DNA of 40,400 nt from Gnetum montanum (lineage: Eukaryota > Streptophyta > Gnetopsida > Gnetales > Gnetaceae): positions 1 to 40,400 of the forward strand of contig MNCI01033388.1 in the NCBI GenBank assembly GCA_015680685.1. Reading direction: 5' to 3'. A program made the translations under genes and the position numbers. How positions within the stretch are numbered: the first letter of the stretch is position 1; the number at the start of each line of letters is the position of its first letter. The notes under the pieces are model-generated. The model did no database searches. It was not told the origin of the DNA and saw nothing but the letters and a program-made list of their open reading frames with translations. Below are positions 12,198 through 22,293 of the stretch, piece by piece.

Positions 12198-12203
12198 AAT
12201 AAA
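12198..12203 (+). terminator. AATAAA polyadenylation-type signal in E1 5' LTR
   Basis: AATAAA follows a conserved block (CACxAGTGTxAATGGT). It is repeated at 34597-34602 in the 3' LTR and at 21596-21601 in E3. Its position downstream of the TATA box by about 150 bp suits the R-region 3'-end signal. This is inferred from motif and conservation only. Confidence 0.4.
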
Positions 12204-12770
12204 GACAAGGCTTTTGAACAAACCTTGTAGCACTTGGAATAGATTAATGATTTATTTCTGCATTTACTGTTTTCATTAATTATGCAATTACTTAAGATAG
12301 ACTAGACTTTAATTGATTAATTAATTAATCTAAATAGATTTAATATATAATCAAAACTACTTTGAGCATAACATACAACACCTGATAATCCCAGAAGTGC
12401 TTAATGCTTGGTAACCTAGTAGGGTTGTATGCATTTAGGATATGTACAAAAAGTGGCATCGAATTCTTATGTTAGGATAGTTAGTTATTAATTAGCAATT
12501 AGATTAGTTAAATTGGTTCATAAGTTAAGCTTTAGTTTGTTGTTAATCGTAGATGAATAAAATATAAAATAATAAAAATCATGTGCCTCAACTACACTTA
12601 ACCATACAATTAAGCTCCACAAGTTTAGTTGGGAAGACAATGATTATCATAATTAGATTTCATCTCTTGGAACCAGTGTATGTGAGAACTTAAGGTCTAC
12701 AAAATTTGACTAAATTACATGTAAATACTTGTAATTCATATGGTTGGATGTATGATATAATCACTCATCA

Positions 12771-12790
12771 TTAGTGTTGTTGTTGGGAAC
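12771..12790 (+). other. E1 primer-binding site, tRNA-Asp type
   Basis: The sequence right after the LTR is TTAGTGTTGTTGTTGGGAAC. It aligns with the complement of the plant tRNA-Asp 3' end (TGGCGCCGTTGCCGGGGA). Every mismatch is C-to-T or G-to-A, as expected from decay of methylated cytosines. The nearly intact copy at 38711 in E5 supports this reading. Confidence 0.8.
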
Positions 12791-12933
12791 CTTTATTTTG
12801 TTATGTGTGCTATCTAGGGTTTAATGAAAAATTATTTAAGATTGTTGGAAGAAACCCTAAAGTCATATCATACATTAAAATAACTACAACACTTATAAGA
12901 AAACACACTGCATTTTTTATCTTCTGATACAAG

Positions 12934-15330
12934 ATGTCTTCTTCTCACAAGAGTGGTTCTCTACCTAAGTCTAATGAAGTAAATTAGTAGGTTCCCTAGC
13001 AATATAGAGTGGTATATGCTCATCCTAATGACTCTATACCAAATTTCACCTTTTTCCTACACTAGGATGAGCTACCATGTTGGTAAGACATGGAGGGCAA
13101 CATTGTGTTGCTACGTGATTAAACCATTTTTGCGATGCTCCAACAAAATCTTATGTGTTTGGGCATTCAAGGGCTTCATGATGAATATGTTGTGTAGGAT
13201 AGTGATACCAGGGATTATCATCACATTGATGCACATTGCCTGAGGGATTGATAGCTAGAGAAGTGTTATGAATCTTTGAAGGAGAAGTGGTCCAATGATT
13301 TTCCAATCCCAATGTACCAAAAGGATGATGAAGAACCCTTCTTTGAGGGTTTTCCATTTAGAGAAACTCGTCTCTTTGACTTTGGTGAAGGAGGTCAAAA
13401 CCAAAACTTGTAGTCCATAACACATAATCCTAGTTCTAGCAAGAATGGATCCCATGATAAAGGGATATCCAAGGAGGAGAGTCATGGCAAGGATGTGGGA
13501 AAGTAGGATGAACATGATCATGGCTACAACCACTGAAGAGGGGGCAGCAGGCACTATGATGATGCTAGTCCTCCTTCCTCTTCATCTTTGTTTTCATCTT
13601 CTTCCTCTTTGAGCTCTGAACATAATCACAGGGGGCACAATTGTGATGGAGGTAACCAATGGGACTAAGATGATTGTGGGGACCATAGGGCAAGTCAAGA
13701 TTCAAGGCATGGGCATTCAAGAGAGGCCTATTTTCATGAATGAAGCAGTAGTAGAGGGCATCTTAGGCACCAAGATCATGGCTATGATAAGCCTTTGCTT
13801 GCTACCTGAAGCATGCTAAACATCATAAAGGCAATGAGAATTCCTACAAGAAATGTAAGGAATAGCTAGATCAAGAAGCTAGACATGAACAATATACCTA
13901 GGTTCAAAGGGGGATATAACTCATATTTGCAAAATCACTTTTAGGCTTTTCACAATGTTTGTGCATTACAAAACATAGAAAATGACTAGCAAAAGCTTAA
14001 TTTGTTTCCTAGAACACTCATGAAAGAAGCATAAAGCTCGTACCAGTCCTTGGAGCTAAATTAATCCATACATGGAGTACAATGCTCAAAGTATTCAATA
14101 ATAAGTATCAAACATACTCTCAAGTGTCCAATTTGAGAAGGTAGATCTAAGGATAGAAGTAAGAAACACATGAGTCCTTGGATGCTGTCATGGGTAGATA
14201 TTATTTCTTATTGTATAGATTTCTTAACCATGGTTATTATCAATAGGAGAAACTTTATCATATAATAGATGGAATCCAATCAAAAATAAGAAGAACTCTT
14301 GTAGTCTATGCCCAAGGGCGATTATCAGAGTTTAAGAGCCCATTAGATCCAAAGGTTAATCGATTAGGTAGCAAAAGAAGAAGAGTTGAGAAAACATGAA
14401 GTGTAGAAGAATATAACCATGATCCTTCCATTCACAACAGGGAGGTCCGATTTTGTGATAGTGAGGAGGAATCATTACTTGATGAGGTGGTGAACTGAAA
14501 AACCTTGCTAATTCAAAAATTTACCTTTAAAATTGTAAATAAAGTACATTAGTTATGGGACTCTATGGATAGTAGATTTAAAGCTATCCTAAAAATTGGT
14601 GAAGATTCCAAAGAATAAAGTAGTAATAATGATAGTAGAAGGTGAAAGGAAGCTGAATATGCCAATCAATGGGGTAAGGACAATATTGCTATAGTAGATG
14701 AAGTTACGGAAATTGAATTAGATGATGGTGGTGGGTGTGACATCTACCAATATGAACATCCTAAGGAATGTTGCCCCATCATGTCACACTTATAGGAGTC
14801 TAGGGTGTATGCTCTAAATCCATAACTAGCAAAAAGATAAACACCTAAAAGAATGTCTTATCCTTAAGGTAATCCCATGTAGTTCCATCAACAACAAAAA
14901 TATTGTCCAAGTGGAACTCCACCACAACTATATGAGCAGTATCAACAGTGGGATCAACCATAGTTTTGGGGGATGCTACCACCAGGGCAATAATACCCTT
15001 ATAGGTAGCTAGATTCATATGAGTATTATGTTTAGCAACCTCTATCTCCATGTAACTCTTCTAGTCTCTTTTCTCCTTTTCAACATCACTACTACCCTCT
15101 TTAATACTATAGAGATTATTCTCCACATTCCATGAGGGATACCACATTCTATCTTTATCCTCCTCCTATCCTTGCACCTGTTCCTCCATCCTTAACACAG
15201 CTACCACCTGCTCCATCCATCCAAGGTGAACTTCTAGCCCAGCCTTAAAAATGCAACACTACTAGGCCCATTAATCCACAACCGATTCATCAACTAAGTG
15301 GCTCAAAACCTCATGCTTGTAAATAGTCAT
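12934..15330 (+). pseudogene. E1 gag (broken)
   Basis: The start ATG at 12934 opens with MSSSHKSGS and is paralleled by MSSSHRNAS in E3 at 22294, which decides the start. An in-frame stop pair follows within about 60 bp. Next are a Ser-rich tract (13560-13620) and an Asp/His-rich tract (13620-13800), then the retrotransposon gag core at about 13890-14400, recognisable by a YYSL-type turn and the order of its hydrophobic blocks. The C-terminal part contains CDIYQYEHPKE near 14740-14770. I see no CCHC zinc knuckle. The product would form the virus-like particle. Many stops break it. Confidence 0.75.
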
Positions 15331-15429
15331 TCTTCTAAAACAATAGCCCTACTAAGCCTTCAAAGACTCAAGTAGCTAGTCACCCTACTCCTACCTCATC
15401 CTTTGCAAACCATTCCATCAGGTCCCCTT

Positions 15430-15930
15430 CAAACCAAATGTTGCCTAAGATCCATACTATTATGCTTATTGATATCAAATCTGATTGGATCTAGGCTAAA
15501 AACCTTCTTAAAAAATTAGCTAATCCTAGGAGTCCTCTTATCTATTTATAGATTGCCAGGAATGAACCATGTAAAGCTCTTCTTAATTCATATTTTGGTA
15601 TAAACTTGATTTCTCATGAGATGTATACTGCTTGAAACCTACCACCTCTGAAAAGAGTAATATTTGATTGAAATTGGTAGACTAGTCCATTACTATTTCA
15701 TTGGAATTGGTAGAAGACATTGTGATCACCATCTGTGGGTGGTTTTATCTTACAGATTTCCTAGTAATCAAGGTTGAGAAGTGTAAAGGGGACTTTTCAA
15801 TCATTATGGGAATGGCATTGCTAACCACTTGTTGATGCAAGAATGGACATCAGAGATCTTTCTCTTGAGATATCTAAGGAAAATTCATTTGGAAAGATTA
15901 AGAAGAAATGAGTTTCATGCTTGCATGTAG
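15430..15930 (+). pseudogene. E1 aspartic protease region (broken)
   Basis: Around 15576-15610 the active-site segment reads LLNSYFGINLISHEMY, where E0 has LLDSCFGVN; the catalytic Asp is changed to Asn by G-to-A. The C-terminal part at 15770-15920 (DIRDLSLEIS, FGKIKKK) matches E0 11000-10925 on the other strand. This domain would process Gag-Pol. It is inactive as written. Confidence 0.65.
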
Positions 15931-16071
15931 AGACTTAGGTCCATGAAATGAACATCTATTTCTGCATACATGCAGTGTGCACATGAAGTAGATATTCAAA
16001 AGTTTTTATATGTAGTAGCCACAAAATGAGAGGAAACCCTGTGGCTAATCGCTAATTCTAATAGTAACACA

Positions 16072-16508
16072 ATGTGCATGGAACCTACTAAGAGCCTAAC
16101 ATGTGTTTATGTAAAAGGCATGGATGATCTAAAGCAAGTTCATCACCAAGTCTCTGATAATGAAAATGCTAATACCAATTTGAGAGAGTTAGAGATCCCT
16201 AAAAATTTCAAACAAGAGTCCCTAGAGTTGAAAACTCTACCTACTAGCTTAGAATATGCTTTCTTAAAAANAATACCAATTTGAGAGAGTTAGAGATCCC
16301 TAAAAATTTCAAACAAGAGTCCCTCGAGTTGAAAACTCTACCTACTAGCTTAGAATATGCTTTCTTAAAAAATGGCAAGTCAATCATACTTAATGCCAAA
16401 CTTGCTCCCAAGCAAAAAGAAAAATTGTTGAAAGTGATCAATAAATGGCCAATAGCTTTTACTTGGTCATATCCTAAACTCACTAGAATTGATCCATGGA
16501 TATGTTAG
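16072..16508 (+). pseudogene. E1 protease-RT connecting region with an assembly-type duplication
   Basis: This open stretch precedes the RT fingers and reads ELEIPKNFKQESLELKTLPT. That 'LELKxLPxxLEYAFL' wording is the standard linker before gypsy RT (compare LELKPLPSHLKYAFL in many plant elements). The stretch is written twice on either side of a single N at 16271. The frame on both sides is the same, so one copy is probably spurious. See the separate repeat entry. Confidence 0.75.
16171..16371. repeat. 100-bp direct duplication around an N (probable assembly join)
   Basis: Bases 16171-16270 and 16272-16371 are identical except for A/C at 16224/16325, with one N at 16271 between them. A real ancient duplication in this window would carry many differences, since other duplicated sequences here differ by 10% or more. 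Two contig ends that overlap but were joined with an N explain it best. Confidence 0.85.
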
Positions 16509-16519
16509 CACCACATTTA

Positions 16520-17130
16520 CACTAGTCTATCCATGAAGCTAAGGAGGCAACCACAACAATGGTTGAATCCAAAATCGAAGCAAACTGTCACAGAGGAGAT
16601 TAAGAAACTCCTTAAGGAAAGGTTCATCTACCCCATTTTGGATAACAAATGGATCAGGCTACTCATGATAGTATCAAAGAGAGGTGGTAAATGGTGGGTT
16701 TGTATTGATTTTAGGCTGTTAAACATGGAAACATTCAAAGGTCATTTTCTTGTTAATCAAGTGTTAAACATCATATCTAGGCATTGCTATTATAGTTTTT
16801 AGGATGGTTTTAGTGGCTATAATCAAATCCATATCGCACCAAAGGATTAGGCCAAAATAATAGTCACAAGTCCCTGGGAAACCTTTGCATATTCCAAGAT
16901 GCTTTTTGGTTTGTACAATGCTCCTGCCTCTCTCCAACACTTGGTCTTAAGCATCTTTTAGTAGTAAATCAGTAGAAAAGTGCAAATCTTTATGGATGAC
17001 TTCTCCACTTATGGTGCTACATTTGAGCAATCCTTGGACCACCTTGAGCAAGTACTAAAAAGATGTGCGGAAAAAAACTTGTGAATCAATTAACAAAATA
17101 GCCATTTCATGATCTAAAAAGGCATTGTAT
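16520..17130 (+). pseudogene. E1 reverse transcriptase (broken)
   Basis: Motifs in order are WLNPKSKQTVTEEIKKLL (fingers), FIYPI..KW, GGKWWVCIDFRLLN (normally W-R-V/I-C-V/I-D-Y/F-R-x-L-N), DGFSGYNQIHIAP (16802-16845), FAYSKMLFGLYNAPASLQ and the catalytic FMDD at 16989-17000. The key Asp residues in CIDF and FMDD are present. Stops occur after HCYYSF (16801) and at the SIF segment near 16960. It aligns with the E0 RT on the other strand. Ty3/gypsy by motif wording, Athila-like by the surrounding pol layout. Confidence 0.88.
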
Positions 17131-17399
17131 TGAAGCAAAGAATTTCATAGGAAGGGATTGAGGTAGACTTCAAAAAGATAAGTGTTAACCAAGGAATCAC
17201 CTGCCAACCAGAAATTGTTAAAGATGTTTGGTCATTCCTTGGACACACTGGCTACTACCAATGATTTATAGAGAATTTCTCTAGGATCATGAAACTATTG
17301 GTTGAACTAACAAAGAAAGATGCTCCATTCATTTTAACCAAGAAATGCAAAAATGTATTCCAAAGTATCAAGTAGAAGCTCATAGAGACTCCAATTCTA

Positions 17400-17780
17400 T
17401 GAGCACATGACTAGCCTTGACCATTTCATATAATGATAGATGCATCTAATTATTCCTTGGGAGCCATGATTACATAGTTGGATGATAAGAAACATCCATA
17501 TTAGATCCACTGTGCAAGTTGAAGCATTATGGATGCATAGTTGAATTACACCACCATAGAGAAAGAACTTATGGTGTCAGTGTATGCTCTAGAAAATTTC
17601 AGGTACTACATGCTTGGATATAAAGTGTTTGTGCATAGTGATCACAATGCCATCTACTTCCTCATGAATAATCAAATGATGAGCCCCCATGTCATGCAAT
17701 GGTTGATGATCTTACAGGAATTTGATCTTACAATGGTAGATTGAAAGGGAACTGAGAATATGGTTGCTGATCACTTATAT
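17400..17780 (+). pseudogene. E1 RNase H (broken)
   Basis: FHIMIDASNYSLGAM near 17425-17470 is the first catalytic block (DAS). LNYTTIEKELMVSVYALENF at 17541 is the Glu block, and VFVHSDHNAIYFLMN carries the D-H pair. The stretch ends with EFDLTMVD near 17744, matching the usual L-Q-E-F-D/N-xx-I-xD end. It is preceded and followed by stops. The 67-residue open frame 17541-17744 is one of the best preserved coding pieces in E1. Confidence 0.86.
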
Positions 17781-18049
17781 TTATTATAATGGAATAGTAA
17801 AGAGGAGAATAGCCCACTCTCTAACCAATTTTGTAATAAACTGCTCTTTGCTAGTGCAATAAACAAGTAAGTTCCCATAGAACCAAAATGGTATGATGGC
17901 ATTCTTACTTATCTTCTCACACAAGGGATGCCATAAGATCTAGACTACAATAAGAAATAATAATTTCTTCATCAGGATAAGCACTTCATGGAAATCAACA
18001 AACATCTTTATAAGGTGTGCATTCATGGCTTGGATCGTTGGTGTGTACC

Positions 18050-19130
18050 TAATGTAGATTAATTGTGTGTTCTCCAAGATGCTCATGAGGGTCCTTGTGG
18101 GGGCCATTATGCTAGGAGATGCATGACCATAAAAATAATGATGGTAGGATACTATTAGCCCATAATCTTTAGGGATTCCCACCAATTTATTCAATCCTAT
18201 TAGTGCTATCAACAAGATGATGGGATGACTACAGGATTGGAGGGTTCTTAATAATTGATGCAACCACTAGAAACCTTTGATATATGGGGCATAGATTTCA
18301 TGGGTTTCATCACATCCATGTTCAACAGGAAGGAATATATAATTGTCATCATTGATTACTATACCAAAGGGGTAGAAGTAGTAGTTTTCACTAGCTATAC
18401 ATCATTCACTACTGCTCAATTTGTACAACAAAATTTTGTAAACAAGTTTGGTGTCCCACATGCACTGATTTCTGACAATGGAACCCATTTTATAGGTGCT
18501 ACTTTTCAAAAACTCATGCAATGCTTGGGAATTGAACATAAACTAACAACACCCTATCACTCCCAAGCCAATGATTAAGTAGAGGTTACTAATAAGGAGA
18601 TCACAAATATTCTAACAAGAACTATTAGTAAGTATATGAGAGACTAGAGCATGAAACTCAACAATGCCCTTTGGGCCTACCACTCAACATGTAAACTCCC
18701 TATTGGCTATTCTCCCTATAAGTTGGTGTACGATAAACTTTCAATGCTCCCAATTCAATATGAGCTCTATACAATATTAATAGCTTGTGACCTAGACTTT
18801 GACCTAAGTCTAGAAAAAAAGAAAGATTGATCAACCTAAATGTACTAGATGAAAATAAATTAGTGGCTCTCTCCTTGAATGAAGTGCATAAGCCATTTAA
18901 CAAACAAACTCATGACCTTAGAATATGGAAAGAGAAATCTCAACTAGGAGATAAGGTTCTCTATTGGAACCCCACACATGTTCCTCAAAAGAAAAAAAAT
19001 TCCAAACATTATGGGAGGGGCCTTATATAATTGATGCAACCTTTCCTTCTAGGGCCATGATCATATACAAACTTGAAAGCCTAAACAAGAAGTAGTTTAT
19101 CAACATCCAATAGATAAAGCCTTTCCATGA
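18050..19130 (+). pseudogene. E1 integrase (broken)
   Basis: The HHCC finger begins AHEGPCGGHYARRC (His at 18084 and 18105), but both CxxC cysteines read Tyr (18198-18200 and 18207-18209) with a stop between. The catalytic core is an open 107-residue frame, 18255-18578. It includes FDIWGIDFMGFITS (first Asp at 18294), LISDNGTHF (second Asp) and TPYHSQAND. The third acidic position follows in VEVTNKE after a stop at 18576. The tail includes NALWAYHSTCKLPIGYSPYK and then the C-terminal domain near 19000. Product: insertion of cDNA into chromosomes. Wording is Athila-like. Confidence 0.88.
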
Positions 19131-20805
19131 TCCCAAGCAAGCCAATGCAACACATACCTCAATGGATGGATAACCATGCTCAATTTTTTGGATCTTCTCC
19201 TTCCAACTCAGTCATGGGGGAGATGGCCATCCATGCTAATCATATACATGGCTTCTCCATTTTTCAAATTTTTTTATTTAAACATTTTTTTGGAAATTAT
19301 TTATTTTACATCTTTTTTATTTTAAAATGTTTTCCTATTTCACACCATTTTTTGTTTTACACCATCATTAATACATTTAAATTTTTCTTAAATATTTTAC
19401 ACATTTTTATATATTTTACTTTATTTTCGTGTGATTTTCTTATTTTTATTAATAAACATGCTTTGTGCCAACATGCCATAGTGATGTTGTAGCTATTGCT
19501 AATGATGGTTTGTTCTTAATGTTTTATTTCCTAATGTCTAATTTTCATTTTTGAATGTTTGTATTGATGGCTAAGACATAGTTTTTTTTCATGGAATAAG
19601 TAGTGAGTCCACGACATCCACCCATCCACAAACTCTATAGTTTTCTTGTTTTGGAATTATGAGGTCCCTCTCATTAAATAAACTTTAAAAAAATTTATGA
19701 CCTTGGTAGTTTCTAGAATTGGAAAGGATTCAAAGGTTTGCATAGGGTGTGACTTCAAGGGTACTCAAGACTCTTTATACTCTTCTACTTACTTGAGTGC
19801 ATGAGTGTTTTCATAGACTTTTTACCATTCTATGTTGACCAATAATAGGAAGTTGAATAAGTATTTACATGGTGTGGCTTCCATCCAAGAAGAAAAGAAA
19901 GATAAAAAAAGAAAAAAACAAAGTAAAACAAAATTTTAAAAAAAACACAAAACATGATGGGAATTCAAAGCACATCTTTTAGAAAAATAAATGGGCTACA
20001 AGCACTTGTTATGTGACTAGAAAGACATGTTACCCATGCCTGAAGGTCCCCTCTAACTAAGGCCCTCTCTCCCTTCTTACTTTTCTTTTCTTCTTCTTAA
20101 GGAATAGTGGTTGTTCTATGGGAGCACTCTTGTGTTTCAAGGGGATGGATCAATCTTAGAGTGACAATGCAAAGTCATTCAAAGAAATTGGTTTTGGTTT
20201 GGACTAAGATGGATCTTCTTAGGTCATTTAAATAAAAATTCACACGGGACTTCTTATGACCTCAATTTGGAACTCCATTCCACATTCTCCATCATTTATC
20301 CATGTTGTTGTAACTCACCTCACTACTAGTTTCCATGTTCTTGTTCAGTGTCTTTGTCTAACATACTTGAATTTTTTCGTAGAATCTTTTGAGTTTTTAT
20401 CCTTAACTTCCATTAACCATTAATCACCTATGGGGCCCACGAACTCCTTTGGTTGAGGTTATGCAAGGGCAAACAAGGCATGTGCCTGCTATAGGGAGGA
20501 CCCACTTGCATATGTCTTGGTTGGGTTCATTAAGCACCTTATCCTTAGGCATTATTGTAATCAAAATCTTTCATGCACCCATTGTCTACATCCAACCGTG
20601 TGCTCCTTTAAAATATTTTATTCAAATCATACATTCTCCATTAAAATTTTGAATTTTTGAGCTTTCAAAGACCCTCTTCAATAGTTTCATCATATTATTG
20701 GATTTTCTAGAACTCCATAGACCCCAAATTCATTCAAAAATTCCTTGTATTTTTCAAAATACTCAAGTTTCAAAATTTTATTTATAGATCCCATAAATAA
20801 GGCCT
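19130..20805 (+). other. E1 non-coding spacer downstream of pol (left part, up to E2)
   Basis: T-rich then purine-rich DNA (purine tract near 19890-19960) with no supported gene. Blocks match E0 6310-7800 in reverse orientation. The E0 match continues without a break into 30667 onward, which shows that 20806-30661 was inserted here. The 121-residue frame at 19127-19492 is low-complexity Phe/Leu/Ile and is not conserved. Confidence 0.65.
20801..20805. other. Left target-site duplication of E2 (GGCCT)
   Basis: It pairs with AGCCT at 30662-30666, differing by one G/A change. It abuts TGATGAG on the left, and the right copy follows TTTAACA. E0's spacer gives the approximate uninterrupted sequence. 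Confidence 0.72.
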
Positions 20806-21311
20806 TGATGAGCCAAGAAAAATTCAGTGCTAGATATATTTAACAATTATCTCTTCTTTGTTGTGGAGATGTCACCTCGTCTATGACTAGCCCATGAGCC
20901 ATATCCACGGAGGGACGGTTTAAAAAGTTAAAGAATCATCAAGATAATAAATGGTCAGAATCAAATCTAAACAACTTCCACACTTCTAACTATCACTCAT
21001 AACTAAAATTATGAAAATTTATCATAAATTCTAATCACAAGTTCAAGAATAAAGATTTATAATTAAATTAAATTGAATTCAAAGTTACAAGCATAGATGA
21101 TGATGAAAATTACAAGGGGAACTTCACCTAATCTATGTGATTTTTCCTTGCTATTTCCATAGTGCAACAACCTCAGCATCTTGACAATGGATTATAATAA
21201 TCTATAATTATCATAAAGCTTAAAAAATCCTCACATAATAATTGTTCAAGAGGAATTAGACTTTAATTTGATGTGGGTTTGCATGGGTATCAATCCTGGG
21301 TGCATACCTTG

Positions 21312-21316
21312 GATGT
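21312..21316. other. Left target-site duplication of E3 (GATGT)
   Basis: The right copy is AGTAT at 25245-25249. The uninterrupted site is preserved in the other E2 LTR as GGTGC at 29220-29224. Both copies derive from GGTGC by G-to-A and C-to-T changes only. Confidence 0.7.
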
Positions 21317-22136
21317 TGATGAAGCACATTTTTCATCTACTCCAACTTCAAGTATCCAATGTTGAAGCCAAGACATGATGTCAAGTATCCAATGTCATAG
21401 AATATATTCTAGCCTATAAATATAGCACTTGGTCTCCTAATTTGGCATTAGTTTTTTAAGTTTTCAGTTAGAGTAGTGAAGCTCTTACAGTTTATTTTCT
21501 CCAAAGTTAGAATATTTTCTGAGTGCCTGTAGTAGGAGTCTATGTATGGATCTTTGTTTGAACATTGATGTGCCTGAGTGCATCAGTGTAATGGGAATAA
21601 AAACAAATTCTTTTGACCATCCTTGTAGCACTGAGAATAGACTAATGTTTCCTTTAATGCACTTTAACTTAATGCATTTGAATTAAGTAGTTAATTTCCA
21701 ATTGTTAATGAACACAAGCACGATCACTTCGAGCATACATATTTTACTTGGTAACTCAACAACACTTAATATTTGGTAGTCTAGTAGAAGTATATATGTT
21801 CAAGATGTGTCCAAGAAAGTGGGACAGGTACTTGTGTTAGGCTACCTAGGTAGTAGATGAATTAGATGTTAAATTACTTTACCTTTCTTTTTGTTTTAGG
21901 CGATTAAACTTATAAAAAATAAAATGAGAAAAATCATGTATCTCAATTACACTTAAACCATATCCTTCAGCTTCACAAGTGTAGTTGGGAAGACAATGAA
22001 CATTCTCAACATTCATTTCACTTCCTAGAAGAACTAGTGCACTGGAGAACTATAGGTCCATGGAATTCAACCGAATCATGCATAAATGCCTTAGTGATTT
22101 GTATGGTTGAGTGTAGGGGTACCTCACCACTCATCA
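21317..22136 (+). repeat. E3 5' LTR (820 bp)
   Basis: It starts TGATGAAGCAC and ends CACTCATCA. U3 is short (about 100 bp to TATAAATATA at 21415-21424) and contains a direct repeat CAAGTATCCAATGT at about 21349 and 21382. AATAAA lies at 21596. The part from 21609 matches the truncated 3' LTR from 24698. Confidence 0.85.
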
Positions 22137-22137
22137 T

Positions 22138-22157
22138 TAATGCCATTATCAAGGACC
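22138..22157 (+). other. E3 primer-binding site, tRNA-Asp type
   Basis: TAATGCCATTATCAAGGACC aligns with TGGCGCCGTTGCCGGGGA. All mismatches in the 18 compared bases are G-to-A or C-to-T. Confidence 0.75.
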
Positions 22158-22293
22158 TTTTGGTTGTTTCATGTGCTATCTAGGATTTACTTGAAATTAT
22201 TTAAATCATTGGAAAAAACCTTAGAGTCACATCACATCTTAAAATTACTACAACAAAATTTAAAAGCACACTACATTTTTTATCTAATTGAAA

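Larger units (their letters stand above)
11882..12770 (+). repeat. E1 5' LTR (889 bp)
   Basis: It starts TGATGAAAT and ends ACTCATCA. It matches the 3' LTR at 34250-35172 along its whole length. U3 (11882-12050) is packed with CATCAA/ATTGAC words, then TATAAATAT at 12052, and an AATAAA at 12198 that is shared with the other LTRs. R-U5 carries a block around 12590-12660 (CTCAACTACACTTAACCATA) found in every LTR of the E0/E1/E3 group. Confidence 0.9.

Noticed and set aside
19127-19492. 121-codon frame after E1 integrase
   Set aside because: Phe/Leu/Ile-rich translation of a T-rich spacer. The homologous E0 spacer does not keep it.
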